From Methanobacteriota archaeon (GTDB lineage: Archaea > Methanobacteriota > Methanobacteria > Methanobacteriales > Methanobacteriaceae): a stretch of DNA of 8,933 nt. Each line of letters opens with the position of its first letter. The first letter of the stretch is position 1. Location of the stretch: positions 1-8,933 of the forward strand of contig JAEYSH010000196.1 in NCBI GenBank assembly GCA_023434825.1, written 5' to 3'. Both the position numbers and the translations under genes were made by a program. The notes beneath the pieces were generated by a model. That model worked only from the letters and a program-made list of their open reading frames with translations. It ran no database searches and was not told the DNA's origin. Positions 1 to 6,741 of the stretch are shown piece by piece.

Positions 1-404
1 GATTAAAAGAAGATACTGGAGAAGCTCCAGATGAAATCCAGGTAGAAGCTGCAGCCCCTACAATCTACGGAAATACAATTGAAAATTTAAAATCTGCAAT
101 TGCAGGAGAACATTACGAAAACACAGAAATGTACCCTGAATTTGCGGATGCCGCTGAAGAAGAAGGTTTACTTGATATTGCAGATAGATTAAGAGCAATT
201 GGACATGCAGAAGTTCACCACGAAGACAGATATACCAATATATTAGAACAGATTGAAGCTGGCACATTATGGAAAAAAGAAGAAGATGTAGAATGGAATT
301 GTCAGAAATGTGGTCATATATTCTACGGAACTGAACCTCCAGAAAAATGTCCTTCATGTGATCATCCAGCTAAATACTTTGAATTAAGATGTGAAAAATT
401 CTGA
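1..404 (+). CDS. rbr: Rubrerythrin, 5'-truncated by the window edge
   Basis: Rubrerythrin is a cytosolic di-iron peroxidase that reduces H2O2 in anaerobes, taking electrons through its own C-terminal rubredoxin-like iron centre. The reading frame is open from base 3 and gives 133 visible residues, so roughly 60 N-terminal residues, including the first iron-binding helices, lie outside the window (family members are usually near 190). In visible numbering the second helix pair has the ExxE motif E36/E39 in AGEHYE followed by TEMYPEF, and the ExxH motif E70/H73 in AEVHHEDRY. The rubredoxin-like domain has CxxC pairs C100/C103 and C116/C119, spaced as expected. The stop codon TGA overlaps the GAGGA ribosome binding site (403-407) of the superoxide reductase gene, 9 nt on, so the two are almost certainly co-transcribed. 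Together they remove superoxide and then the peroxide it produces. The internal ATG at 129 falls inside the conserved ferritin-like fold and is not the true start. Confidence 0.95.
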   Translation, partial: LKEDTGEAPDEIQVEAAAPTIYGNTIENLKSAIAGEHYENTEMYPEFADAAEEEGLLDIADRLRAIGHAEVHHEDRYTNILEQIEAGTLWKKEEDVEWNCQKCGHIFYGTEPPEKCPSCDHPAKYFELRCEKF

Positions 405-413
405 GGATATTCC

Positions 414-800
414 ATGACCGAAGAAAAACAGATCTACAGATGCAATGTTTGCGGCAATATGACAGAAATTATTCATTTAGGCACAGGAATGCTAAAATGC
501 GATGGACAGGAAATGCAGTTACTTGAAGAAAAGATTGAAGGTACAGGAACTGAAAAGCATGTTCCAGTGATAGAACAAACTGAAAATGGTATAAAAGTAA
601 AAGTTGGTGCTGTAGAACATCCTATGGAAGAAAATCACTGCATTGAATGGGTAGAAATAGTTACAGATAAAGGTATCCATAGAAAAACATTTAAACCCGG
701 TGATAAACCTGAAGCAGAATTCAATATCAACATAGAAGATATAAATGAAGTTAGTGCCAGAGAATATTGCAGTGTTCACGGTTTATGGAAATCTGAATAA
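414..800 (+). CDS. dfx: Superoxide reductase (desulfoferrodoxin family) with an incomplete centre I
   Basis: This cytosolic enzyme reduces superoxide to H2O2 without releasing O2, as is usual in anaerobes. The 128 residues match the two-domain desulfoferrodoxin length. Residues 1-37 are the desulforedoxin-like domain and about 40-128 the catalytic domain. The catalytic iron (centre II) site is complete: E47-K48-H49, H69, H75, then C119 and H122 in EYCSVHGLW. Centre I normally uses four cysteines, CxxC plus an adjacent CC pair. Here C10, C13 and C29 are present, but the second member of the pair is D30 (GAT), a change of more than one base from a Cys codon. The rubredoxin-like Fe(SCys)4 site is therefore probably altered or absent, while catalysis should survive, because class II and III enzymes work without it. 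The gene follows rubrerythrin by 9 nt, with GAGGA at 403-407 as ribosome binding site. Identity is secure; the state of centre I is inference. Confidence 0.95.
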   Translation: MTEEKQIYRCNVCGNMTEIIHLGTGMLKCDGQEMQLLEEKIEGTGTEKHVPVIEQTENGIKVKVGAVEHPMEENHCIEWVEIVTDKGIHRKTFKPGDKPEAEFNINIEDINEVSAREYCSVHGLWKSE

Positions 801-825
801 CAGAATTAAATTATTTTGTATAAAT

Positions 826-865
826 TCTATTTTTAATTTTTTAATTTTGAGCGTTAATTTTTTTT
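826..865 (+). terminator. T-rich terminator of the rbr-dfx operon
   Basis: About 30 nt past the superoxide reductase stop lie four T runs in close succession: T5 (830-834), T6 (837-842), T4 (845-848) and T8 (858-865). There is no strong stem. Repeated U tracts without a hairpin are the normal form of termination signal for archaeal RNA polymerase, and this one separates the stress operon from the lipoprotein gene. Confidence 0.55.
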
Positions 866-911
866 ATGAGTTAGTATAATAGTAAAAATTGAGTATATTA
901 GAATATCATTA

Positions 912-919
912 GATATATA
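912..919 (+). promoter_or_regulatory. Candidate TATA box for the lipoprotein gene
   Basis: The sequence GATATATA lies about 45 nt before the ATG at 963. Transcription would start near 940 and give a leader of roughly 20 nt. Several other AT-rich stretches nearby could serve equally well, so the exact box is uncertain. Confidence 0.3.
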
Positions 920-962
920 GTGAAAAGAATATATTTTATCTATTGATAATGAAGTGAAAAAC

Positions 963-1457
963 ATGAAAAATAAAATTATTCCTTTAGTTGTTTTAATGCT
1001 TATTATAGCATTTTCTGGTTGTATTCAGTCAGATGCGCCTAATATAAACGGCCTTTCATCAAATATTAATAGTAACTTGAAAGATGGAGATACATTTTTC
1101 AATAAAGCCGTGTCTGATTTAAATAAGTATTCTTATACCAGTTCCAGTTCAAATTGTAATAATGCTTTGTCAAAATTCAATTCAGCAAAAGCTTCAGCAC
1201 AACAAGGATTAACTTATGCTCAAAACTCCAAAGATAATGTATTTATTGAATATATGGGACTTACAATTTCAGAAATTGATGCAAGGGTCAATGCAACATT
1301 AGAACTTCAACAGGCAATTACCTACTTGCAAAAAAACGATACAATTAACGGTAATCCTCATGTTACCAAATCTAATCAATTTATGGATGTTTCTATGCAA
1401 TATAAAACAAAGAAAGATGATTTAGTAAAACAAAATCCTTCTAAATTTAAACAATAG
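963..1457 (+). CDS. Small predicted lipoprotein, unknown function
   Basis: The product is 164 residues long from the ATG at 963. It has a basic N-terminus (MKNKK-like), a hydrophobic stretch at residues 5-17 and a lipobox-like FSGC with Cys20, so the mature protein should be lipid-anchored on the outer face of the membrane. The mature part is polar and rich in Ser, Asn, Lys and Gln, and looks mainly helical from about residue 45 on, with repeated hydrophobic spacing. I recognise no domain and no catalytic motif. A GTG at 954 is in frame and would add three residues. I prefer the ATG because AAGTGA (952-957) lies 5 nt before it and resembles the archaeal AGGTGA site, whereas nothing suitable precedes the GTG. 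The gene has its own gaps on both sides and appears monocistronic. A role in binding or signalling at the cell surface is possible, but nothing in the sequence shows it. Confidence 0.8.
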   Translation: MKNKIIPLVVLMLIIAFSGCIQSDAPNINGLSSNINSNLKDGDTFFNKAVSDLNKYSYTSSSSNCNNALSKFNSAKASAQQGLTYAQNSKDNVFIEYMGLTISEIDARVNATLELQQAITYLQKNDTINGNPHVTKSNQFMDVSMQYKTKKDDLVKQNPSKFKQ

Positions 1458-1467
1458 AAGATTTCAA

Positions 1468-1490
1468 ATCATTTTAATAAATCAAATGAT
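1468..1490 (+). terminator. Candidate stem-loop after the lipoprotein gene
   Basis: ATCATTT (1468-1474) and AAATGAT (1484-1490) form a 7-bp perfect stem with a 9-nt loop, starting 10 nt past the lipoprotein stop. No real T run follows, so it may stabilise the mRNA 3' end rather than terminate transcription. Confidence 0.3.
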
Positions 1491-1544
1491 CAATATTATT
1501 ATACAATTAAAAAAATAATTGACGATTAATATAAATTAATTACA

Positions 1545-1554
1545 TTTATAAATA
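1545..1554 (+). promoter_or_regulatory. TATA box for the DHH nuclease gene
   Basis: TTTATAAATA is a near-ideal archaeal TATA box. It predicts a start near 1573 and a leader of about 57 nt before the ATG at 1632. The leader carries GAGGT at 1621-1625, 6 nt before the start codon. Confidence 0.55.
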
Positions 1555-1631
1555 CTCTCTAATTCTTATTAAATGGATTATGAAAGTTATTTTTCAAAAC
1601 AACAAAATCATATCGATTTTGAGGTATAAAT

Positions 1632-3815
1632 ATGAATAAAACTTGTTTAGAATGTAAAGGTAAAGGTTATAAAGTTATTAGCTACAAAATATGTGAAAGC
1701 TGTCATGGAAGCGGCTTTAAAAGTCAAGTTGATGTGAAAAATCACGTTAAGGGTATTTCTAAGGGAGCAATGGAAAGATTTGATCTAAATGAAGATCATG
1801 ATGTTCCCTGCGGCGTATGTAAAGGTAAAGGAGAAATAGAAGTGACCGAAAAATGCGAAGCATGCAATGGAAAAGGTGAAATTAATCAATGCAGAAAATG
1901 TGGTAAAGAAATAGAATCCGGAGATTACTGCAAAGATTGCGAAGTTAAAAACAAGGTTTACATCCTTCATCCAGCATGTGATATAAATGACCTTGATATT
2001 GGTTCAGATTACAAAGGTAAAGTTACAAGAACTGAAGATTGGGGAATATTTATAAGTCTATCCAAGAAAGTTTTTGGATTACTTAGGGGACGAAATTTAG
2101 GCCTGAATGTTGGCGATGATGCAATTGTAAAAGTAATTGACATTAAAAAAGGTAAAGGCGGTAAAGACGAAGTAGATCTTTCAAAATCCAATATTAAAGG
2201 CGAATATGAGCTTGTGAAACTTCGAAAAAATATTGCCAGAACCTTAATTGGAGATATAACAACAAATTATGTTAAAAAATCTGTGAGAATTGTAGGAGAG
2301 ATAATTCAAATTCAGCAGACATCAGGACCGACAATATTTACAATTTCTGATGAAACTTCAACTACTTGGGCTGCAGCATTTGATGAGCCGGGAATCAGAG
2401 TTTATCCACATATAAACATGGGAGACATTGTAGAAGTACTTGGTGAAGTAAATCTCCACAGTGGAAAAATTCAAATTGAATCTGAATCTATTGAAAAACT
2501 CCATGGAAAAGAAGCAATAGAATCAAGAAGGCTTATTGATGAGGCAATTGATCAAAAGGCTGAGCCTGAAACTACTGAACTCATGATAGAAAGTGAAGTT
2601 CTTGATAAACTAAGGGAAAGAATGCGGCTTGCTGCTAAAGCTATTAGAAAAGCTATTTTTGACGGTAGATCTATTCTTGTAAGGCACCACGCAGATGCTG
2701 ATGGAATTTGCGCAGGTGTTGCAATGGAAAAAGCAGTAATTCCATTAATACGAGATATAAATCCCGGATCTGATGCAGAATGGCATTTCTTCAAAAGAGC
2801 ACCCAGTAAAGCTCCATTTTACGAAGTTGAAGATGTTGTAAAGGATCTTTCATTTGCACTTGAAGACATGGAAAGACACGGGCAAAAACTCCCATTAATT
2901 GTTCTTTTAGACAATGGTTCAACAGAAGAAGATATATTAGCACTTATTAAGGCTAAAATTTATGATATTGAAATTGTAGTCATAGATCACCACTATCCTG
3001 GTGAAGTAGAAAATGAAAGAGTAGCTGTAGATGATTATGTCGATGTTCATGTAAATCCATACCTTGTTGGAGGAAATTCTGAAATTACAGCCGGAGCACT
3101 TGCATTTGAAGTTGCAAAAATGATAAATCCAGAAGTTAAAGAACATTTAATGCATTTACCTGGAATTGCTGCAGTTGGAGACCATGCAAGCTCAGATGAA
3201 GCTCTAAATTATATCAAAATTGCTGATTCTAAAGGTTATTCCAGGGAAGATTTAGAAAGAATCGCTACAGTTATAGATTTTGAAGCGTTTTATCTCAGAT
3301 TTATGAACGGTAGAGGTATTATAGATACTATTTTAGGCCTTGGAAATCTTGATAAACATGCAAAACTTGTTGATGCATTATATAAAGAGTCTGAAAAGCG
3401 GGTAAGAAATCAACTTAGAGCAGCGCTTCCTAATTTAAAAACACAAGAATTACCTAATGGCGTTATATTCAACGTTTTAGATGTGGAAAAATATGCATTT
3501 AAATTCACATATCCAGCACCTGGAAAAACAACAGGATATGTACATGACACAATGGTTAAAAAATATGGAGAGGAAACACCAATAGTTACTCTTGCATATG
3601 GTCCTGATTTTGGAGTTATAAGAGCTACTGATGCAGTTAATGAAATGTTTGGATTCAATTTAAACATTATTATTACAAAATTAATTGATGAAATTCCAGA
3701 AGCAGGAATAGATGGCGGCGGTCATGAATGTGCTGGATCCCTTAAATTTGTTGAGGGTTTATCTAAAAAAGTTCTTGGAGCTTTCGCACGTGAGATTGCA
3801 GAACTTGGAAAATAA
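1632..3815 (+). CDS. Archaeal RecJ-like DHH phosphoesterase with DnaJ-type zinc finger, S1 and OB domains
   Basis: The 727-residue product matches the archaea-specific RecJ-like group with a DnaJ-type zinc finger (COG1107 type), predicted cytosolic single-strand nucleases or phosphodiesterases of DNA or RNA. Residues 1-83 hold four CxxCxGxG repeats (C5/C8, C21/C24, C60/C63, C75/C78), the exact DnaJ zinc-finger pattern but without a J domain. A further CxxC pair set (C87/C90, C100/C103) forms a zinc ribbon. An S1-like RNA-binding fold follows at about 125-185 and an OB fold at about 216-290. The DHH core starts near 346: motif I HADADG (H353, D355, D357), motif II D427, motif III DHH at 452-454, and GDH with D517. 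The DHHA1 domain ends with GGGHECAGS (696-704). All metal-binding residues look intact, so it should be active. The gene is single, with its own promoter and a GAGGT ribosome binding site. The biochemical substrate of this subgroup is not evident from sequence. Confidence 0.93.
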   Translation: MNKTCLECKGKGYKVISYKICESCHGSGFKSQVDVKNHVKGISKGAMERFDLNEDHDVPCGVCKGKGEIEVTEKCEACNGKGEINQCRKCGKEIESGDYCKDCEVKNKVYILHPACDINDLDIGSDYKGKVTRTEDWGIFISLSKKVFGLLRGRNLGLNVGDDAIVKVIDIKKGKGGKDEVDLSKSNIKGEYELVKLRKNIARTLIGDITTNYVKKSVRIVGEIIQIQQTSGPTIFTISDETSTTWAAAFDEPGIRVYPHINMGDIVEVLGEVNLHSGKIQIESESIEKLHGKEAIESRRLIDEAIDQKAEPETTELMIESEVLDKLRERMRLAAKAIRKAIFDGRSILVRHHADADGICAGVAMEKAVIPLIRDINPGSDAEWHFFKRAPSKAPFYEVEDVVKDLSFALEDMERHGQKLPLIVLLDNGSTEEDILALIKAKIYDIEIVVIDHHYPGEVENERVAVDDYVDVHVNPYLVGGNSEITAGALAFEVAKMINPEVKEHLMHLPGIAAVGDHASSDEALNYIKIADSKGYSREDLERIATVIDFEAFYLRFMNGRGIIDTILGLGNLDKHAKLVDALYKESEKRVRNQLRAALPNLKTQELPNGVIFNVLDVEKYAFKFTYPAPGKTTGYVHDTMVKKYGEETPIVTLAYGPDFGVIRATDAVNEMFGFNLNIIITKLIDEIPEAGIDGGGHECAGSLKFVEGLSKKVLGAFAREIAELGK

Positions 3816-3875
3816 TTTTTTATTTAGGTGATATATTCAAAAAATGAGATTTAATTTATTTTAAATATTCACCTT
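3816..3875. terminator. Convergent intergenic terminator region with an imperfect inverted repeat
   Basis: The 68-nt gap between two convergent genes starts with T6 right after the DHH stop (3816-3821). It also contains an inverted repeat, AGGTGATATATT (3826-3837) against AATATTCACCT (3864-3874), that pairs with a single-base bulge. The same stem forms in transcripts from either side, so it may act in both directions. Confidence 0.4.
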
Positions 3876-3883
3876 AACATATT

Positions 3884-4324
3884 TTATCCATATGTATTTA
3901 ATTCTATTTTATAGGATGCAGGATCTATTGATCCATGATATTCAACTTTAAAGTCTTTTATTTCTCCATTTTTAAGACTTTCAATTTTAATTGAACTTGA
4001 ATTTAAAATGTTTCCATCTTTATTGAGAAATATTACATTAATTATAGAATAACGTTCATTCAGGGAACCTATTTTTTCTAACTGTCCTTTGACTGCCCAG
4101 TTACTGAAAAAAGGTTTATCCAGCTTATGATTTAATATCTTTACATTTCCTGTTGAAGATGAAGGATCTTGAAGCATTGCACGTACATTTTTTTGATCAT
4201 TACCTACGCTGAAATTATCATTTATACCAATTAACCCTAAGATGCTTACTGCAATTATCACAATTATTCCTAAAGAACATAGAAATACTGCACTATTCAA
4301 ATAAACCATTCCTTTTTTTAGCAA
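3884..4324 (-). CDS. Membrane-anchored FxLYD-like protein, unknown function
   Basis: The 146-residue product has a short basic N-terminus (K3, K4), one hydrophobic segment at about residues 11-34, and a polar tail that should lie outside the cell. From about residue 60 the tail resembles the FxLYD immunoglobulin-like fold: VKILNHKL, then a strand around VKGQLEKIG, NVIFLNKDGNIL where the family has a fyD-x-dGn turn, and a late SLKNGEIKDFKV that matches the family's sL-pGe-k-F pattern. Such domains occur in many small archaeal surface proteins of unknown role. The start is uncertain. The TTG at 4324 keeps the two lysines that would orient the helix with its N-terminus inside, but it lacks a ribosome binding site. 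The ATG at 4309 gives 141 residues, and GGA directly abuts it. It converges on the DHH gene with no shared transcript. The domain match is from memory and moderate. Confidence 0.75.
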   Translation of the reverse strand: MLKKGMVYLNSAVFLCSLGIIVIIAVSILGLIGINDNFSVGNDQKNVRAMLQDPSSSTGNVKILNHKLDKPFFSNWAVKGQLEKIGSLNERYSIINVIFLNKDGNILNSSSIKIESLKNGEIKDFKVEYHGSIDPASYKIELNTYG

Positions 4325-4516
4325 GGTAAATTATATGATTTATAATATTAATATTTATTACTTATTATAATATTTGTAATACTATATACAAAAAATTAAT
4401 CAAAAATAGTTATTATAAAAAAAAAATAAAAATATTAGATAATTAAGATATAATGGAAGTTTAAACCTTAAAAAGGGAGTAATTTGATAAAAACTATGAA
4501 ATTATTGTATTATGAA

Positions 4517-4525
4517 TTATATAAA
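4517..4525 (+). promoter_or_regulatory. Candidate TATA box for the PIN-domain gene
   Basis: TTATATAAA ends 47 nt before the ATG at 4573, which predicts a start near 4545 and a leader of about 28 nt. That leader contains GATGAT (4562-4567), a partial match to the archaeal GGTGAT site, 5 nt before the start codon. Confidence 0.4.
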
Positions 4526-4572
4526 GCTTAATTTATCTCATTAAAGGTTATGAAAGCCAAAGATGATTTAAA

Positions 4573-5022
4573 ATGGAATCTAATAAATATAATCAAAATA
4601 TACGAATTCTGCCAGATATTTGTGTTTTAATATCTCACACTCTTTCAAGGTTAATTGAATTGGATATTATAAACGGTTTTGAGGTTCTTATTCCAGATTC
4701 AATAGAATATATTGTGCAAATTTTATGTGAAGGTCGATTACAAGCAGGTTTTTACAATGAATTAGAAAAATTGAAAGAATTAGAAGCAGAAAGGAAGATA
4801 GATATTCTCTTTTGTAGTTATGAAATGTCTGATATAAAAAGCAGGAAAGAACTAATAAATAGGGAAGATGATCTGATTTTAGAAAATGCTATCATAACTA
4901 ATTCTATATTATTTACTTCAGACAAGGGTTTAAGGATTAAAGCATCTTCAGTTAAACAACCAGTAATTTATTTTCCAGCTAAATATCAAAAGAACATCAA
5001 AGATATCTCCAGTGACTTTTAA
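4573..5022 (+). CDS. Stand-alone PIN-domain protein, possibly catalytically altered
   Basis: PIN domains are metal-dependent RNase folds. The 149 residues align along their length with the N-terminal PIN domain of the large archaeal PIN-ATPase (PilT-like) proteins: LPDICVLI (D15) for the first strand and acid, LIPDS at 39-43, GRLQAGF at 54-60, DDLILENA at 99-106, and the TSD motif (T115-D117) before the last strand VIYF. Here the protein ends after the PIN domain with no ATPase or KH part, so it is a compact relative or paralogue. The acids D15, D99, E104 and D117 fit the usual active-site positions. The glutamate normally found six residues after the Pro of the IP motif is Ile47, with E45 the nearest acid, so activity is uncertain. 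No antitoxin-like gene lies upstream, which argues against a VapBC pair. The gene has its own promoter-like sequence and converges on the CNNM gene, with 5 nt between stops. Confidence 0.8.
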   Translation: MESNKYNQNIRILPDICVLISHTLSRLIELDIINGFEVLIPDSIEYIVQILCEGRLQAGFYNELEKLKELEAERKIDILFCSYEMSDIKSRKELINREDDLILENAIITNSILFTSDKGLRIKASSVKQPVIYFPAKYQKNIKDISSDF

Positions 5023-5027
5023 TTATG

Positions 5028-6329
5028 CTATCCTGCCAGATAATATACCAGTACTTTATCTATATGATAACCATCCATATCCATTATTTCAAACCGTAAG
5101 CTATTCCATGTAAATATTTCACCAACATCTGGTATTTTACTTAGATATGTTATTATAAATCCTGCTAATGTCTGATAATTATTTTCATCTTCTTCTGGAA
5201 GCTCTTTTATATTAAATATTCGTTTGAATTCATCGATATTAATCAAGCCATCAATTAACCAGCTTCCATCATCTCTTCTAATGGCTTTAATTTCTTCTTT
5301 TGTTGGCAAATCTCCAACTATGGCTTCTAAAATATCATAAAGTGTTATTAATCCTTCAATATCCCCATATTCATCTACAATAATTGCCATATGGACATTA
5401 TCTGCAGATTTTTTAAATTGTTTCAATACATTAAGTGCAAATGAATTTTCAGGTACGATGAGAGGATTTTTTAAATAATTTCTTAGATCTAACACATCAA
5501 ATGTGGAACTAGCACTTATAATATCTTTTACCTGGACAACACCTAAAAAATTATCTAAATATCCTTCACTTACTGGAAATATTGAATGTTCACTTTCAAA
5601 AATTCTTTTTAGTGTCTCTTCTTGAGGTTCTTTAATATCCAGCCAGGTAATGTCTGTTTTGGGTGTCATTATATTGTTAATTCTTCGCTCATCAAGCTCA
5701 AATATACGTTTAATCATTTCTTCTTCTGTTTTTTCAAATTCCCCTGTTCTTCGCCCTTCTTCAACTAACATTCTTATTTCATCTTCTGCAATAACTTCTT
5801 CTTTTGGCTCATTAACACGTAATATTTTAAGTACTACATCCATTGAAGCACTCAGGAAGTAAACTAATGGTCTTGTGACATTAGATAATATTTTCATTGA
5901 TTTTGCCATTTTTATTGCTATTTTTTCTGGATTATCAATAGCAATTCTTTTAGGAACAAGTTCACCAATAATTAAAGAAAGATAAGTAATTATTAAAACT
6001 ACAATAAAAACACTTATAAACCCGCTGTACTGACCTAAAAATGTAAATTGGCTTAAATATACATCGAATCTTTGTGCAATTGTTGCACCTCCAAAAGCAC
6101 CGGCCAGTATTCCAATAAGGGTTATTCCAATCTGTATTGTTGATAAAAACTGGTTTGGAGAATTAACAAGTTCAAGTGCAATTTTAGCACCTTCACTCCC
6201 TTCTTTACGCATTTTTTGGAGCTTAATCTTTCTTGAAGATACTATAGCTATTTCAGACATTGCTAAAATACCATTTAAAGTAATCAAAATCAGGATAATT
6301 GCTATTTCTATATATATTACATTTACCAT
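5028..6329 (-). CDS. CNNM/CorC-family membrane protein (DUF21, CBS pair, CorC_HlyC)
   Basis: The 433-residue product is an integral membrane protein of the CNNM/CorC group, often annotated hemolysin. Characterised members export or control Mg2+ and related divalent cations; a hemolytic role is not expected. The DUF21 transmembrane domain covers about residues 3-170, with hydrophobic segments near 4-30, 62-86, 104-125 and 150-170, and the conserved GELVPKRIA (122-130) and SEIA (25-28). A first CBS motif starts at about 219 (NIMTPKTDI, FPVSEG) and the second at about 284-342, ending in VDEYGDIEGLITLYDILEAIVGD. The CorC_HlyC domain covers about 350-430 (DGSWLIDG, YQTLAGFI). This is the complete family architecture at normal length. 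The ATG at 6329 is supported by GGGAGTG (6335-6341 read on the minus strand), 5 nt before it. The CBS pair suggests control by adenine nucleotides and Mg2+. No partner gene is adjacent; the 3' end meets the PIN gene head-on. Confidence 0.93.
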   Translation of the reverse strand: MVNVIYIEIAIILILITLNGILAMSEIAIVSSRKIKLQKMRKEGSEGAKIALELVNSPNQFLSTIQIGITLIGILAGAFGGATIAQRFDVYLSQFTFLGQYSGFISVFIVVLIITYLSLIIGELVPKRIAIDNPEKIAIKMAKSMKILSNVTRPLVYFLSASMDVVLKILRVNEPKEEVIAEDEIRMLVEEGRRTGEFEKTEEEMIKRIFELDERRINNIMTPKTDITWLDIKEPQEETLKRIFESEHSIFPVSEGYLDNFLGVVQVKDIISASSTFDVLDLRNYLKNPLIVPENSFALNVLKQFKKSADNVHMAIIVDEYGDIEGLITLYDILEAIVGDLPTKEEIKAIRRDDGSWLIDGLINIDEFKRIFNIKELPEEDENNYQTLAGFIITYLSKIPDVGEIFTWNSLRFEIMDMDGYHIDKVLVYYLAG

Positions 6330-6508
6330 TATGGCACTCCCAATAATAATATTTTATTTATATTTTTTATTATTAAATAATTTGGGATTATACATTATCA
6401 ATTTAGCAAAAATAACAGTAAAAAGAGTTATAAATTTAAATAAGTATAATATAGTCAAATTAGATAATTTATACACAAGAAGAAATACCTAATATTTTCT
6501 TTCATAAT

Positions 6509-6623
6509 TTACTAATAAAAATAAAAAACGATTGCTTATATCCCGTTTTTAGACAAATATAAAACAGTTCTTAGTAATAAAGAAGTTATTCATAAGAGTC
6601 TCCCTCCTAAGGATAACATTTTT
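6509..6623. ncRNA. Candidate structured RNA or small transcription unit
   Basis: Three nested or adjacent inverted repeats fall within 115 nt. TTACTAA (6509-6515) pairs with TTAGTAA (6571-6577). Inside it AAAAACG (6524-6530) pairs with CGTTTTT (6544-6550). GTTATTC (6585-6591) pairs with GGATAAC (6611-6617) with one G-U in the plus-strand RNA, and T5 follows at 6619-6623 like an intrinsic terminator. Read on the minus strand, the inner stem is followed by a T-rich tail and could terminate the short ORF at 6549-6593. The strand is not decided, and low-complexity AT sequence makes 7-bp stems fairly easy by chance. Confidence 0.22.
6549..6593 (-). CDS. Possible 14-residue leader or micro-peptide
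   Basis: A perfect AGGAGG site (minus strand, 6603-6608) lies 9 nt before an ATG at 6593 that opens 14 codons (MNNFFITKNCFIFV) and a TAA. A hairpin with a T-rich tail begins at once downstream (stem 6524-6530 with 6544-6550), and AT-rich TATA-like sequence lies upstream around 6630-6655. Perfect ribosome binding sites are otherwise scarce in this gap. Nothing is known to me about the peptide, and it could be chance. Confidence 0.2.
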   Translation of the reverse strand: MNNFFITKNCFIFV

Positions 6624-6671
6624 ATTAAATATAATTTTTAAATATAATATAATTTAGTAGTTTATATTTTA

Positions 6672-6720
6672 AAAGTTAATTCTTTAACTTTATTGAATAG
6701 GAAAATCCATCAAAAGTTAA
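6672..6720. repeat. Three-part AAAGTTAA inverted and direct repeat
   Basis: AAAGTTAA (6672-6679), its exact complement TTAACTTT (6684-6691, loop of 4 nt), and a second AAAGTTAA (6713-6720). The middle element can pair with either flank, so two mutually exclusive stems are possible. Alternatively the elements are half-sites for a DNA-binding protein. The element ends 21 nt before the small ORF at 6742. Confidence 0.35.
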
Positions 6721-6741
6721 AAACCTCTTATAATCAGGGAA

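Noticed and set aside
954..962. GTG at 954 as start of the lipoprotein
   Set aside because: No ribosome binding site before it, while AAGTGA within this stretch fits the ATG at 963; the signal peptide is complete without the extra residues.
2552..2794. Minus-strand open frame of 80 codons inside the DHH gene (and similar ones at 1785-1970, 2009-2191, 2937-3146, 3410-3667)
   Set aside because: All are antisense to conserved DHH-protein domains, have no recognisable products or ribosome binding sites, and reflect the base composition of the coding strand.
3826..3862. AGGTGAT at 3826-3832 followed by ATG at 3844
   Set aside because: The spacing of 11 nt is long and the ORF ends after six codons; the sequence is better explained as an arm of the convergent inverted repeat.
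4484..4531. TTG-started 15-codon ORF with GGGAG (4475-4479) ahead of it, upstream of the PIN gene
   Set aside because: Rare start codon, very short, overlaps the likely TATA box of the PIN gene and is out of frame with it; chance is more likely than a leader peptide.
4573..5022. VapC toxin of a toxin-antitoxin pair
   Set aside because: No small antitoxin-like gene lies upstream or overlaps, and the sequence fits the PIN domain of PIN-ATPases better than VapC.
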